From contig JAJZAT010000033.1 in assembly GCA_021799275.1 (NCBI GenBank), positions 1 to 32,745 on the forward strand: DNA of 32,745 nt, given 5' to 3'. The notes below the pieces were generated by a model. The model had not been told where the DNA came from. It searched no databases and was given only the letters and a program-made list of their open reading frames with translations. The translations under genes were made by a program, and so were the position numbers. This DNA comes from Bacillota bacterium. GTDB lineage: Bacteria > Bacillota > Sulfobacillia > JAJZYS01 > JAJYTV01. This document shows, one piece after another, positions 16,218-24,102 of this stretch (its first letter is position 1; the number at the start of each line of letters is the position of its first letter).

Positions 16218-17074
16218 GTGTCAGCATCCTTTCGTGCCGGCCAGCGCAAGATGCCCTCAAAACTGAACGTGGCCGGCCCCGTCATCAAGACGTGATCATC
16301 CTGTTCCCAGTCGATGTGCAGCACGCCACCTGCGAGTTCGACGTCAGCGCTGCGGCCGCTGCGTCCGGTCCAAGCCGCCGCGACGAGCGTCGCGCAGGCG
16401 CCGGTGCCGCAGGCCAGCGTGCGCCCCGAGCCCCGCTCCCAGACCTCCATGGCGATGCGACCCGGCGACAGCACCCGCGCGAACTCCACGTTCGTGCGCT
16501 GCGGCGCGAAGGCCACGCGCTCGAGCTCGGGGCCGATCCCGAGCGCCAGCTCCTTGAGGTTGCGGTCCTCCTCCGGAAAGCAGACGAGGTGGGGGTTGCC
16601 CATCGAGATGCCGGTGGCCGCGAGACGCTCGCCCCGGATCTCGACCGGGACGTCGCGCAGCACGCCCTGCCCGAGAAAGCCGATCTCGGCCCGCTCGAAG
16701 CGAGGGCTACCCATGTCCACGCGCACCTGCCCGTCCCCGAGCACCTCGCCACGGATCCGTCCGGCGCGGGTGTGCACCGCAAGCGCCCGCGGCGCATAGC
16801 CGCGGGCGTGGCCGTAGCGCATCAGGCAGCGCACCCCGTTGCCGCACATCTCGCCCTCGGAGCCGTCGGCATTGAAGATGCGCATGCGAAGCTCCGACGC
16901 ATCGTCGCCCGGCTCGATCAGGATGACGCCGTCGCTGCCCACGCCCAGGTGCCGGTCCGAGACCGCCTGCGAGAAGCTGGCGAAGTCGATGGTGGCGAGT
17001 TCGGGATGCGCCACCAGGTCGAGGTAGACGTAGTCGTTGCCGAGGCCGTGCATCTTCAGGAACGGGACTTCCAC
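16211..17074 (-). CDS. dapF: Diaminopimelate epimerase
   Basis: A 287-residue cofactor-independent epimerase making meso-diaminopimelate. The start region KMHGLGNDYVYLD is characteristic. The two catalytic cysteines are in GEMCGNGVRC (about 75) and ACGTGACAT (about 228). The frame is open far upstream across the ATPase gene, but GTG at 17074 has GGGAGG 7 bases upstream and gives the normal N terminus, so I chose it. It overlaps the ATPase stop by 19 bases and so was probably transcribed with it; the insertion in the ATPase may therefore affect expression of dapF and dapL. Confidence 0.95.
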   Translation of the reverse strand: MEVPFLKMHGLGNDYVYLDLVAHPELATIDFASFSQAVSDRHLGVGSDGVILIEPGDDASELRMRIFNADGSEGEMCGNGVRCLMRYGHARGYAPRALAVHTRAGRIRGEVLGDGQVRVDMGSPRFERAEIGFLGQGVLRDVPVEIRGERLAATGISMGNPHLVCFPEEDRNLKELALGIGPELERVAFAPQRTNVEFARVLSPGRIAMEVWERGSGRTLACGTGACATLVAAAWTGRSGRSADVELAGGVLHIDWEQDDHVLMTGPATFSFEGILRWPARKDADTW

Positions 17075-18768
17075 ACGGCAGCCTCCCAGGTCGAGCGGCC
17101 ACGGGCTCGGCGCAACAGGCGCCGCCGCGCCGCTATACCGAATGATCCCAGTCCTGAGACTGCCACGACGGCCAGCCAGTTCGCAAGATCCAGAGGTACG
17201 GTGCGGAAGGTCGAAGCGGCCCACGGCGGATAGATGGCCGCCAGCAGGAGGCCGATCGACGAGAGTACCGCGACCAGTAGGTACGGATTCGAGGTCAAGC
17301 CCATTTCCATGATCGAGCGGGTCTCGGAGCGGCAGTCGAAGGAGTGGAAGAGCTGGCTCATCACGAGCGTCGCGAACGTCAGGGTGCGCGCCAGCGGCAG
17401 CCCCGCCCCCAGCAGGAGCGAGACCGTGAACATGCCGAGCGTCGACACGCCGATCAGGACGCCCCGGCTGACGATGCGCCAGCCGAGCCGGCGGGCGAAG
17501 ACGCCCTCGCCCGCCGGCCTCGGCGGACGCTGCAGCGCGTCGGGCTCGACCGGTTCGAGTCCCAGGGCCAGGGCTGGCAGACCGTCCGTGGCGAGGTTCA
17601 CCCAGAGGATCTGGATCGGCAGCAGGGGCAGGGTGAGTCCCGCGATGGCCGCGCCGAACATCACGAGCACCTCGCCCACGTTGCACGCGAGCAGGTAGCG
17701 GACGAACTTGCGCACGTTGTCGTAGATGCCGCGCCCTTCCTCGACGGCCGCGACGATCGTGGCGAAGTTGTCGTCCGCCAGGACCATGTCGGCCGCTTCC
17801 TTGGTGACATCGCAGCCGGCCATGCCCATGGCCACGCCGATGTCGGCCACGCGCAACGCCGGTGCGTCGTTGAGGCCGTCACCGGTCATCGCGACGATCT
17901 CGCCGTTGGCGGAAAGCGCCTCCACGAGCCGCAGCTTGAACTGCGGCGACACGCGCGCGTAGACCGACGTACTCTGGGCGACGCGGCGCAGATCCGGCTC
18001 GGGCAACTGCTCCACGTCGGCGCCCCGGGCCATGCCTTCGCCCTCGCGCAGGATGCCGAGTTCGCGCGCGATCGCCTGCGCCGTGGCGGGGTGATCGCCT
18101 GTCACCATCACGGTGCGGATGCCGGCCCGCCGGCACATCCGCACAGCGTCGCGGACCTCCGCCCGCGGCGGGTCGTAGAGCCCGACGATGCCGAGGAGCG
18201 TCAGTCCCTGATGCTCGCTTGGGTGTGCGACGTCCCTGACGGCCACCGCGAGGGTGCGCAGGCTCTCCTGCCCGAGCCGCACCGTCCTGTCGAGCCACTC
18301 GCGCTTGCGCTCGGCGGTGAGTCCGACATCGCGCCCACCCACGCGCTCGGTGGCGCACATGCGCAGAATGGCCTCCGGCGCGCCCTTCGTGATCTGCACG
18401 AGCCGCTCGCCCCTGCGCACCACCACCGTCATGCGCTGCGCTTCCGAGGAGAACGGCACCTCGAGGATGCGAGGCCGCTCGCGCTCGAGGCGCGAAACAT
18501 CGATGTCCGCCTTGCCGGCGGCGACGATCAGGGCCACTTCCAGCGGGTCGCCCTCGGTGCGCACGCGTTTTTCATCCATGTGCAGTTCGGCGTTCTGGCA
18601 AAGCGCCAGGGCCTCGAGCGCCCCGCGGGCGTCGTCGCCATGGCGGTCGCCGGAAACGCGCAGGATCTGCCCCCTGCGGTCGTAACCGTCGCCGGTCAGG
18701 CGATACTCCGCGTCACCCGTGAGCAGCTTGCGCACCGTCATCTCGTTGCGCGTCAGGGTGCCGGTCTT
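17056..18768 (-). pseudogene. yloB: Ca2+-transporting P-type ATPase, C-terminal part, disrupted by prophage-like insertion
   Basis: The readable part is the C-terminal two thirds of a SERCA-like P-type ATPase. It starts inside the phosphorylation motif: the frame reads AKTGTLTRNEMTVRKLL where the family has DKTGTLT, so the phosphorylated Asp codon and all upstream sequence are lost. Preserved are nucleotide-binding KGAPEAIL, hinge MTGDGLNDAPALR, and six C-terminal membrane helices with the VNLATDGLPALALGLEP cation-site motif. An in-frame TAA lies about 7 codons before the junction, so no fusion is made; an internal ATG at 18741 opens a 561-codon frame but the product could not be phosphorylated. 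By synteny this is the yloB orthologue, a sporulation-expressed Ca2+-ATPase in Bacillus. The N-terminal part should lie beyond the other end of the element, outside the window. Confidence 0.9.
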
Positions 18769-18772
18769 GGCA
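18753..18772. other. Element/host junction (att site) inside the DKTGTLT motif
   Basis: On the minus strand the ATPase codons Lys-Thr-Gly-Thr-Leu-Thr are intact up to 18768. Immediately upstream the expected Ser-Asp codons are replaced by element sequence (Pro-Ala, then a stop). This places a recombination junction at about 18768-18772, directly after the integrase gene. The core dinucleotide cannot be fixed without the other junction. Confidence 0.75.
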
Positions 18773-20351
18773 GGATAATCGGTTTATTCTGGCTCTCTGA
18801 AGCGGGTTCCGGCTTCTTGAAGATGATCTCGACGACACCGTCATCGCGCACGATGATTCTGTCACCCAGCCAGAACTCCAGGAAACTGCGTCGTTCCTTG
18901 AGGGTAGCCTCTTCCCGAAGTACCTGCTTGAGTTCGCGCTGCAACATCCGGAGGTCTTTGATGGTGAAGTCAGATGCCTTCGCTCGGCGCAGTCGGCTTT
19001 CCGTTTCCTGCAGCATAGCTCGGAGTCTCAAGCGCTCTTTCTCGATGGCAGTCTGTTTCTTATCCAAGACAGCGGCCGAGAATCGGCCGGCTAGAATGAG
19101 ATCGAGGAGTTGGGCCTCTTGTCGGTCAACTTCCTTGAGTTGCTTGGTTATCTTGGCGATTTCGTCGCTCGCCTGACGGATCTGAACGTTCTGATCTCCG
19201 TGCTGGCTCGTCGTCAGGTCCAATAGACGACCGGATAAGATGGTGTCTGTCACATGCTGCCACACGAGATTGGTTAAGGCGTCTCCATCCCATCGCGGAG
19301 CATCCAGACATGCGGTTCCATCGCGTAGACGCGCTGTGTTGTACCGCGAGGCACAGACATAGTAGAAGGTGCCCGACCTGGGATCATGTCGTGGCGTGAG
19401 GGTCGCTCCGCACCTTGGGCAGGCCATAAGTCTATCCAGAAGCCGCGTAGCCTCTGCTGGTCGCCCGCCACGCTGATTCGACCGCCGCTGCAGAAGACAC
19501 CGATTCCAAGTTTCTTCGTCGATAAGCGCCGGGTGCGCGTTGGGCATCGCAATCCAATCGCTCTCTCGATGAGTTTTGCTGCGTTTGCCCTTGGAGTGAC
19601 TTCGCTTATTCCAAACAAAGGTGCCCGAATAGACAGGGTTGCGCAGCATGTTGGCGATAGTGGCCGAGTTCCACAGCGTTTGAGGCGCCGGCACGCCGCT
19701 TTGAATTAGCCATTCCATGATGTCCTTGGCACTCATCCCGTCGATGTAGTGCCGAAAGATCAGGCGAACGATGTCCGCCTTGGTGAGGTCCTGCCACCAG
19801 TTGGTATCGTCGGGAACGTAGTGCTCTGTGGTTATATCAACCTTGTATCCGAACGGTACCTTCCCGCCCGTGAATCCGCCTTCCTTGGCCCGATCCCTCT
19901 TGCCACCCAGCGTTCGCAGCAGAATGAGCTTGCGTTCCTTAGCAGCAAAGTTCGCCAGAATTGAAAAGATGAGCTGCCCGTTGTCGTCGGCTAGGTCGAA
20001 CGCTTCAGTAATGCTTTGGAGCTTCACGTTGAGATCCATGAGCCCTTTGACTAGGGGGTATAAGTCCCACGGGTCAGCTCTCGTGAAGCGGTCCACTCTG
20101 GCGATCAGCACCAGGTTGAATCGGCCCGCTTGTGCGTCCCGGATGAGCTCTCTAACCGCCGGGCGGTCCTCAATGGTCGCTCCACTTATCCCGGCGTCCT
20201 GATACACACCTGTTATCTCGACTTCATGTCGGGCGCAGAACTCTCGGAGATCCCTCTCTTGGGCATCCAGGGAGTAGTTGTCCACCTGCGAGGCGCTAGA
20301 CACTCGCGTGTAAAGGGCTGCTCTATCCCGCGCCGCGTTCGTGCCAATCAC
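18753..20351 (-). CDS. Large serine recombinase (site-specific integrase)
   Basis: A 532-residue large serine integrase. The resolvase domain (about 10-150) has YTRVSS with nucleophile Ser18, and RVDRFTR with a conserved Arg pair. A recombinase domain (about 170-290; GGKVPFGY and NPVYSGTFVW) and a zinc ribbon with CPRCG near 320 and a second Cys pair follow, then a coiled-coil region (about 390-490), typical of this family, which binds attP/attB and depends on a directionality factor for excision. Its last five codons and stop lie in the host ATPase sequence. The start GTG at 20351 is the only start after an in-frame TAA; no ideal ribosome site precedes it. Confidence 0.95.
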   Translation of the reverse strand: MIGTNAARDRAALYTRVSSASQVDNYSLDAQERDLREFCARHEVEITGVYQDAGISGATIEDRPAVRELIRDAQAGRFNLVLIARVDRFTRADPWDLYPLVKGLMDLNVKLQSITEAFDLADDNGQLIFSILANFAAKERKLILLRTLGGKRDRAKEGGFTGGKVPFGYKVDITTEHYVPDDTNWWQDLTKADIVRLIFRHYIDGMSAKDIMEWLIQSGVPAPQTLWNSATIANMLRNPVYSGTFVWNKRSHSKGKRSKTHRESDWIAMPNAHPALIDEETWNRCLLQRRSNQRGGRPAEATRLLDRLMACPRCGATLTPRHDPRSGTFYYVCASRYNTARLRDGTACLDAPRWDGDALTNLVWQHVTDTILSGRLLDLTTSQHGDQNVQIRQASDEIAKITKQLKEVDRQEAQLLDLILAGRFSAAVLDKKQTAIEKERLRLRAMLQETESRLRRAKASDFTIKDLRMLQRELKQVLREEATLKERRSFLEFWLGDRIIVRDDGVVEIIFKKPEPASESQNKPIILPRPAP

Positions 20352-20384
20352 TCCCCCAACGGGAGCGGGTTCGTGGTGGATCGC

Positions 20385-20576
20385 TTAGGCTCCTTTTCGG
20401 TTGCCACGGTACTTGTTCAGAAGGTCGACCAGCATCGTGGCCGCCTGCTTCAGGTTAACGGTCGGAGTCGACTCGTCTGGCGGTACCTCGATCACTCGGG
20501 TGGGCTTGAGAATTGGGCTGTGCCCCATCCGCGGGGAAGGGTCCGGCGACGGAAGCCGCTCAGGAATGAACGCCAT
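20385..20576 (-). CDS. Hypothetical small protein upstream of integrase
   Basis: A 63-residue frame starting ATG at 20576 with GGGGAGGG 5 bases upstream. The protein begins with a proline-rich part and ends with a predicted helix (about 38-60, LKQAATMLVDLLNKYRG). I do not recognise a family. It lies 33 bases before the integrase; a directionality-factor role would fit this position but there is no sequence evidence for it. A longer frame to 20687 exists but has no ribosome site. Confidence 0.6.
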   Translation of the reverse strand: MAFIPERLPSPDPSPRMGHSPILKPTRVIEVPPDESTPTVNLKQAATMLVDLLNKYRGNRKGA

Positions 20577-20664
20577 CCCCACCCTCCCCTCTCCACACCC
20601 TATGAACGGACTGCTTGTCCTCTTGCTGACTGCGATCTCACGCTTTCCATGCGTCCAGCGGGCA

Positions 20665-20811
20665 CTAAATCGGCACCCTGACCGCACCGATCAGCACGAG
20701 GACAATCAAGATGAGGACCGCAACCCCCAGCAGACCACCGACGAGGTGAAGGCCCCACCTGATCAAAAGGAACGCGCCGATCGCGGCCACCACGATGAGC
20801 CACCAGGGCAC
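20665..20811 (-). CDS. Hypothetical small membrane protein
   Basis: A 48-residue frame of almost only hydrophobic residues: PWWLIVVAAIGAFLLI (about 2-17) and LLGVAVLILIVLVLIGAV (about 27-44) form two membrane helices separated by a short RWGLHLVGG loop. GTG at 20811 is preceded by AAGGAG at 10 bases. The frame can be extended to a TTG at 20976, but the added part is polar, without a ribosome site. Size and topology resemble phage holins or small superinfection-exclusion proteins; no function can be assigned. Confidence 0.55.
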   Translation of the reverse strand: MPWWLIVVAAIGAFLLIRWGLHLVGGLLGVAVLILIVLVLIGAVRVPI

Positions 20812-20993
20812 GGCAGCATCACTCCTTGTGCGAGCAAACAAGATGGCCCCGCGCACCCGCTCTTCCGGCAGATGCTCGGGGCCGGTTCCATGTCCTCTGC
20901 TTATTGCCGCGGTGCGAAAGTAGACCCGCGGCTCCGACGAGCTAAGAAAGGCCGCCCGCACCTTGCCTTCAGGCAAGAGCGCGGGAGTAACAC

Positions 20994-21284
20994 CTATTCG
21001 GTCTTAGATGTATCTTCTATGGACGGCTGAAGTTGCATGACCAGATCAGAGAGCTCGGCTACCCGTTCAAGGAGATTGTCGCGCTCTCGCATTAGCATGC
21101 GGTTCTTTGTTCGTAGTGTGTCGACCTCGGTGAGCAGCAGCGGCATGACGCCCAAGCATGCGTTTGTGGCCATGGTTCGTTCTTCAGGTGAAGGGTCTCG
21201 AGCGGAAAATTCTTCACGGAAGCCCAATGTTGCCTCGAGCCAGCGTTTCTGGATCCGTGCGGTCGCGTTATCGCTGAGATGCAT
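20994..21284 (-). CDS. Hypothetical coiled-coil protein
   Basis: A 96-residue protein starting ATG at 21284 with the strong ribosome site AGGAGGAAGCAC directly before it. Residues about 48-85 (LLLTEVDTLRTKNRMLMRER onward, then ELSDLVMQL) form a leucine-heptad coiled coil. No recognised family. It is the next minus-strand gene after the S24/S26-like gene. Confidence 0.75.
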   Translation of the reverse strand: MHLSDNATARIQKRWLEATLGFREEFSARDPSPEERTMATNACLGVMPLLLTEVDTLRTKNRMLMRERDNLLERVAELSDLVMQLQPSIEDTSKTE

Positions 21285-21315
21285 GTGCTTCCTCCTGTTG
21301 CTTATCTTTAGTCGG

Positions 21316-21621
21316 TCAGGTGCTGGGCCGGCTAAGCCGACCGAAGATGTGGGACCTCGGGGCCCATCCGTTGAGATGGCCGCGGGCGCTGCCGATCAGA
21401 TAGCCGCGCGGCCCGACTGCGTGGACGAGGTGCAGGTACTCGCGACCCCTCACGCGACAGAGCACGATGTCGCCCTTGCAGACCTCGTCGCTAGACGAGA
21501 TGGGGTTGACTCTCACAATCTGACCGTCTTCCACGAGTCCGCGCATTGAGTGGCCTCGTGGCCGGATCGTAACGCTCGTGCCGGCCTGCAGTTCGGCGAT
21601 CGCGTGGCTGGCCCATCCCAT
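21316..21621 (-). CDS. S24/S26 peptidase-like protein
   Basis: A 101-residue protein with the fold signature of the LexA/signal peptidase clan: TIRPRGHSMRGLVEDGQIVRV holds the nucleophile Ser in the Ser-Met pair, followed by CKGDIVLCRVRG and YLHLVHAVG. Where LexA has the general-base Lys, this protein has His (LVHAV), as in Ser-His signal peptidases. There is no DNA-binding domain and no membrane helix, so it is a lone catalytic domain. ATG at 21621 shares its A with the stop of the upstream SWIM gene (TAATG), so the two are coupled. Substrate unknown. Confidence 0.75.
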   Translation of the reverse strand: MGWASHAIAELQAGTSVTIRPRGHSMRGLVEDGQIVRVNPISSSDEVCKGDIVLCRVRGREYLHLVHAVGPRGYLIGSARGHLNGWAPRSHIFGRLSRPST

Positions 21622-22118
21622 TAGCTGACCCTGCGCTCGATCTCGAGCGCCACTTTGAGATGTTTGCACGGGCGCGTAGCGCCGAAGGTAAATGCAGGGC
21701 ACGAACAAACACCAAGCTTGGTCCATACCTGATAGTCCTGACGTCCGTGGGCGATGTAGTGGCCAGGCTCGACATACTCAAGCCCGACTGCCTCGAACTC
21801 AGGAGGTGCCGGAAGGGTTGACTCTGCCAGGGCGACGGCTGCCTCGTCTTCTCTCGGGATTAGAGAGAGCCGACCAAGCCGCTCGCTGTCGTCCAGCGGG
21901 TAGATCGAGACCTCGACAGATTGGGTTCTGTGCGCCGCGCAGGCATGGATCAGCGAGCCGAGACCGAGCTTGGCGGCATCTTTCTCGAGCAGTGGGCCGT
22001 GTCGTTCGGCGTGTCGCCAGACGAAGAGCCCGGTCGGAGTCCGTAGCCATGCTCCAACAGCAGTGAAGCCGCCGCGGTGTTTTGCCGCGACGGCTCCAGT
22101 CCAGATGCGATTAGCCAT
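21621..22118 (-). CDS. SWIM zinc-finger domain protein
   Basis: A 165-residue protein with a C-terminal SWIM motif: CSCPAFTFGATRPCKHL (C-x-C-x10-C-x-H; about 140-157). Such motifs bind DNA or proteins. The first 60 residues (RIWTGAVAAKHRGGFTAVGAW) form a small beta-rich part; the middle is acidic. ATG at 22118 has AGAAGG about 9 bases upstream. It overlaps the zinc-ribbon gene by 8 bases and is coupled to the S24/S26-like gene through TAATG. The frame to 22211 is an extension without support. Confidence 0.75.
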   Translation of the reverse strand: MANRIWTGAVAAKHRGGFTAVGAWLRTPTGLFVWRHAERHGPLLEKDAAKLGLGSLIHACAAHRTQSVEVSIYPLDDSERLGRLSLIPREDEAAVALAESTLPAPPEFEAVGLEYVEPGHYIAHGRQDYQVWTKLGVCSCPAFTFGATRPCKHLKVALEIERRVS

Positions 22119-22245
22119 TCCTTTTCGCCTTCTGTTTGTTCGTGGATTTCTTTTGCGATGGCAGTTTCTGTCCGCATTCGTAGCAGAACATCGCATCCGC
22201 GTGCCGTGCAACTGTACCGCAGTGAGAGCAGGTTTTGAGGTCCAT
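22111..22245 (-). CDS. Small zinc-ribbon protein
   Basis: A 44-residue frame: CSHC at residues 6-9 and CYEC at 21-24 form a zinc ribbon, followed by a lysine-rich tail (KKSTNKQKAKRNG). ATG at 22245 follows AAAGGAG at 12 bases. It is the first gene of a three-gene overlapping set (zinc ribbon, SWIM, S24/S26-like). Function unknown; nucleic-acid binding is likely from the basic tail. Confidence 0.7.
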   Translation of the reverse strand: MDLKTCSHCGTVARHADAMFCYECGQKLPSQKKSTNKQKAKRNG

Positions 22246-22298
22246 TGTGAAGTATGTCTCCTTTCTTATTTCTTACTGTGAGGCTACTGCACGTAGTA

Positions 22299-23033
22299 TT
22301 AGGGAACAATACCTTTGATTTCGTCGATGGACGGCGTCGGCTGCCAGTTCCATACCGACTCACCACCTGTGATTTCGGGCAGATACTTGCCGTCGATCTT
22401 ATCGGGGCGAACGAATTTTGCGAGGTAGTCGACCTTGCCGTTGCGCTCGACGCGCCAGACGGCTCCTTCCGGTTGGTCGATCGCGCCGTGAAAGCCGTGC
22501 TCGCCAAGGAGATCGAGGGCGTGTTCGATGGAGCAGGGTCCATTGAGGTGCAGGATGTGCGGCGTGATGCAGTACGGTACGACGCGGTACGCGAACTCTT
22601 CGGAGTTGGCGCGCTCTGCGCCGCGCATTAAGTCGAAGACGACGAAGGGTTCGTGCTGCAGCGCGTAGCGGGTGCCGTGGGCCTGAGCCAGCCACTCCCC
22701 CACTACACGTTCGCCGTCCTGGAGCAAGGCGGCGAAGCGCTGCTCGTTGCGGCGGACCCAGTCGGCGAAGAGTTGGTGCTGTTCGTACTTCGAACTCTGG
22801 GCAAGGTAGCCGGCGCGGCCGAGGGCTAGGATGACGCCGTCGACTTTGGCAACGGCGCAGCAGGAGCCGTCCAGTTTCTCGGTCACAATGATGAGGTCGT
22901 GTTTGTCGCGGAGTTTGATGGTACAGATGGTGGCCTGGCCGGGTTCGCAGTGGTGGTCGCCTGCGCCCAGGCGGCTGCCGGGCAGGTGCGGAATGCTACC
23001 GTAAGCCTTGATGCCGAGAGGCTTGTTAGCCAT
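22299..23033 (-). CDS. RNA ligase (Rnl2-type nucleotidyltransferase)
   Basis: A 244-residue ATP-dependent RNA ligase family protein. Nucleotidyltransferase motifs in order: motif I EKLDGS with AMP-accepting Lys53, motif III-like FVVFDLM (about 130), motif IV EGAVWRVER (about 190) and motif V LAKFVRP (about 205). These enzymes seal 3'-OH/5'-phosphate nicks in RNA, in T4 phage to repair cleaved tRNA. It lies about 600 bases from the tRNA array and on the same strand, so tRNA repair is the natural inference. A 5' kinase/3' phosphatase partner is not in the window. A DNA ligase is less likely because of the short length and lack of an OB domain. Confidence 0.87.
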   Translation of the reverse strand: MANKPLGIKAYGSIPHLPGSRLGAGDHHCEPGQATICTIKLRDKHDLIIVTEKLDGSCCAVAKVDGVILALGRAGYLAQSSKYEQHQLFADWVRRNEQRFAALLQDGERVVGEWLAQAHGTRYALQHEPFVVFDLMRGAERANSEEFAYRVVPYCITPHILHLNGPCSIEHALDLLGEHGFHGAIDQPEGAVWRVERNGKVDYLAKFVRPDKIDGKYLPEITGGESVWNWQPTPSIDEIKGIVP

Positions 23034-23099
23034 AGGTCACCTCCAGGAACGAGGAGTGGCGGCACCGCGAGAAGCGATGCCGCCTGGTATGATGCAAGG

Positions 23100-23582
23100 C
23101 TACTTTGTGAACTTGTCTGCTACCGTTGAAGCAGCAAACGACTCTGGTTTGATCTTGGCGTCGAAGCCGCTGCCGACGATCATACCGACCACATCTTTGA
23201 TAACCTCGCTCGTTGGGCCGTGGTAGCCCACATCGAGGTGGATCTCGACGTGATCCAGCCCGAGCCCGAGTCGCGAGAGCTGCTCAGAGAGGCGGCTTGC
23301 GAGCCCGAGTGAGAGCGACGCTTCATAGAGCATGCGCTGTCGCAGGGACTTCATCGGACGCTCGTATTGGGTCTGATAGTAGAAGCGACCGCCCTTGCCG
23401 ATACGGTGGATGACAACCGCGGTGACGAAGCGAATCTCGTCTCGTGTCTTCTGGGAGTCGGTGCCGACGATGAGGTTGTACGCCGTGTCTGGATTCTCAC
23501 GCACGAACGCAAGGACGTCGTGGAACATGGCCTCGAAGTCGAGGTTGCCCTTGGTCGGACTCTTGAACAGCGGACTTTTCAT
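23100..23582 (-). CDS. ykuK: RNase H-like YkuK family protein
   Basis: A 160-residue DUF458/YkuK protein. NPTKGxLxFE-like start (SPTKGNLDFE), NLIVGTDSQ with the first acidic residue of the RNase H fold, FVTAVVIHRIGKGGRFYY, LRQRMLYEASLSLGLASRL and IHLDVGYHGPTSEVI are all in family order. Its biochemical activity is not established to me. YkuK genes are found in Bacillus genomes and phages. Its place between the RNA ligase and the first tRNA gene suggests an RNA-related job, which is inference. ATG at 23582. Confidence 0.88.
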   Translation of the reverse strand: MKSPLFKSPTKGNLDFEAMFHDVLAFVRENPDTAYNLIVGTDSQKTRDEIRFVTAVVIHRIGKGGRFYYQTQYERPMKSLRQRMLYEASLSLGLASRLSEQLSRLGLGLDHVEIHLDVGYHGPTSEVIKDVVGMIVGSGFDAKIKPESFAASTVADKFTK

Positions 23583-23610
23583 CGTCGATCACACCTTCCC
23601 GTTCTGAATT

Positions 23611-23685
23611 TGGTGGGTCTGGCGGGACTCGAACCCGCACCGTGCGGCTTAAAAGACCGCGGCTCTGCCTTCGAGCTACAGACCC
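23611..23685 (-). tRNA. tRNA-Lys(TTT)
   Basis: Full cloverleaf with GGGTCTG/CAGACCC acceptor, encoded CCA and anticodon loop CTTTTAA (U33 normal). It is the 3'-most tRNA of the array in transcription direction, 28 bases after the YkuK gene start. Confidence 0.95.
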
Positions 23686-23690
23686 GAACT

Positions 23691-23778
23691 TGGCGGAAGG
23701 AGTGGGATTCGAACCCACGAGGCGGGATCGCCTACACGCTCTCCGGGCGTGCGCCTTAGACCGCTCGGCCATCCTTCC
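23691..23778 (-). tRNA. tRNA-Ser(GGA), C33 variant
   Basis: Class II tRNA with long variable arm, GGAAGGA/TCCTTCC acceptor, encoded CCA. Anticodon arm CACGC-CCGGAGA-GCGTG: position 33 is C, not U, and 37 is G. Confidence 0.93.
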
Positions 23779-23785
23779 AGTGAGC

Positions 23786-23873
23786 TGGCGGAAGAGGCGG
23801 GATTCGAACCCGCGAGGGGTTGCCCCCTACTGGTTTAGCAAACCAGCGCCTTCGGCCTCTCGGCCACTCCTCC
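23786..23873 (-). tRNA. tRNA-Ser(GCT)
   Basis: Class II tRNA, long variable arm, encoded CCA. Anticodon arm perfectly paired (ACCAG/CTGGT... in the sense strand ctggt complement) with loop TTGCTAA, reading AGC/AGT. U33 normal. Confidence 0.94.
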
Positions 23874-23879
23874 ATGACT

Positions 23880-23967
23880 TGGCGGAAGGGGCGGGGTTCG
23901 AACCTACGAGGACTTGCGCCCCTGCGATTTTCAAAACCGTCGCCATCGACCGCTCGGCCACCCTTCC
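23880..23967 (-). tRNA. tRNA-Ser(TGA)
   Basis: Class II tRNA with encoded CCA. Loop TTTGAAA gives anticodon TGA with U33. The anticodon stem has an outer A-C mismatch and the T stem an A-C mismatch, so pairing is weaker than in neighbours. Confidence 0.85.
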
Positions 23968-23972
23968 AGAAT

Positions 23973-24047
23973 TGGCGCCCCCGGCAGGAGTCGAACCCGC
24001 GCGCTCCGGGTAGAAACCGGATGCTCTGTCCACTGAGCTAGGGGGGC
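23973..24047 (-). tRNA. tRNA-Arg(TCT)
   Basis: Loop TTTCTAC between TCCGG and CCGGA; acceptor GCCCCCC with one C-C mismatch at the inner pair; encoded CCA. Reads AGA/AGG. Confidence 0.92.
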
Positions 24048-24102
24048 GTTTGGCGAAAAGAAACGATGTGTTGCTACCTATCGCGGCATGGCGTCTACAG
24101 TT

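Noticed and set aside
17075-17686. N-terminal extension of dapF through the ATPase gene
   Set aside because: It is a frame-shadow of the ATPase; GTG at 17074 has a good ribosome site and gives the family N terminus.
3091-18700. Long + strand frames opposite the housekeeping cluster (for example 4.5-6.8 kb, 17.3-19.2 kb)
   Set aside because: They are antisense shadows caused by high GC at third codon positions; the minus-strand products are recognised families.
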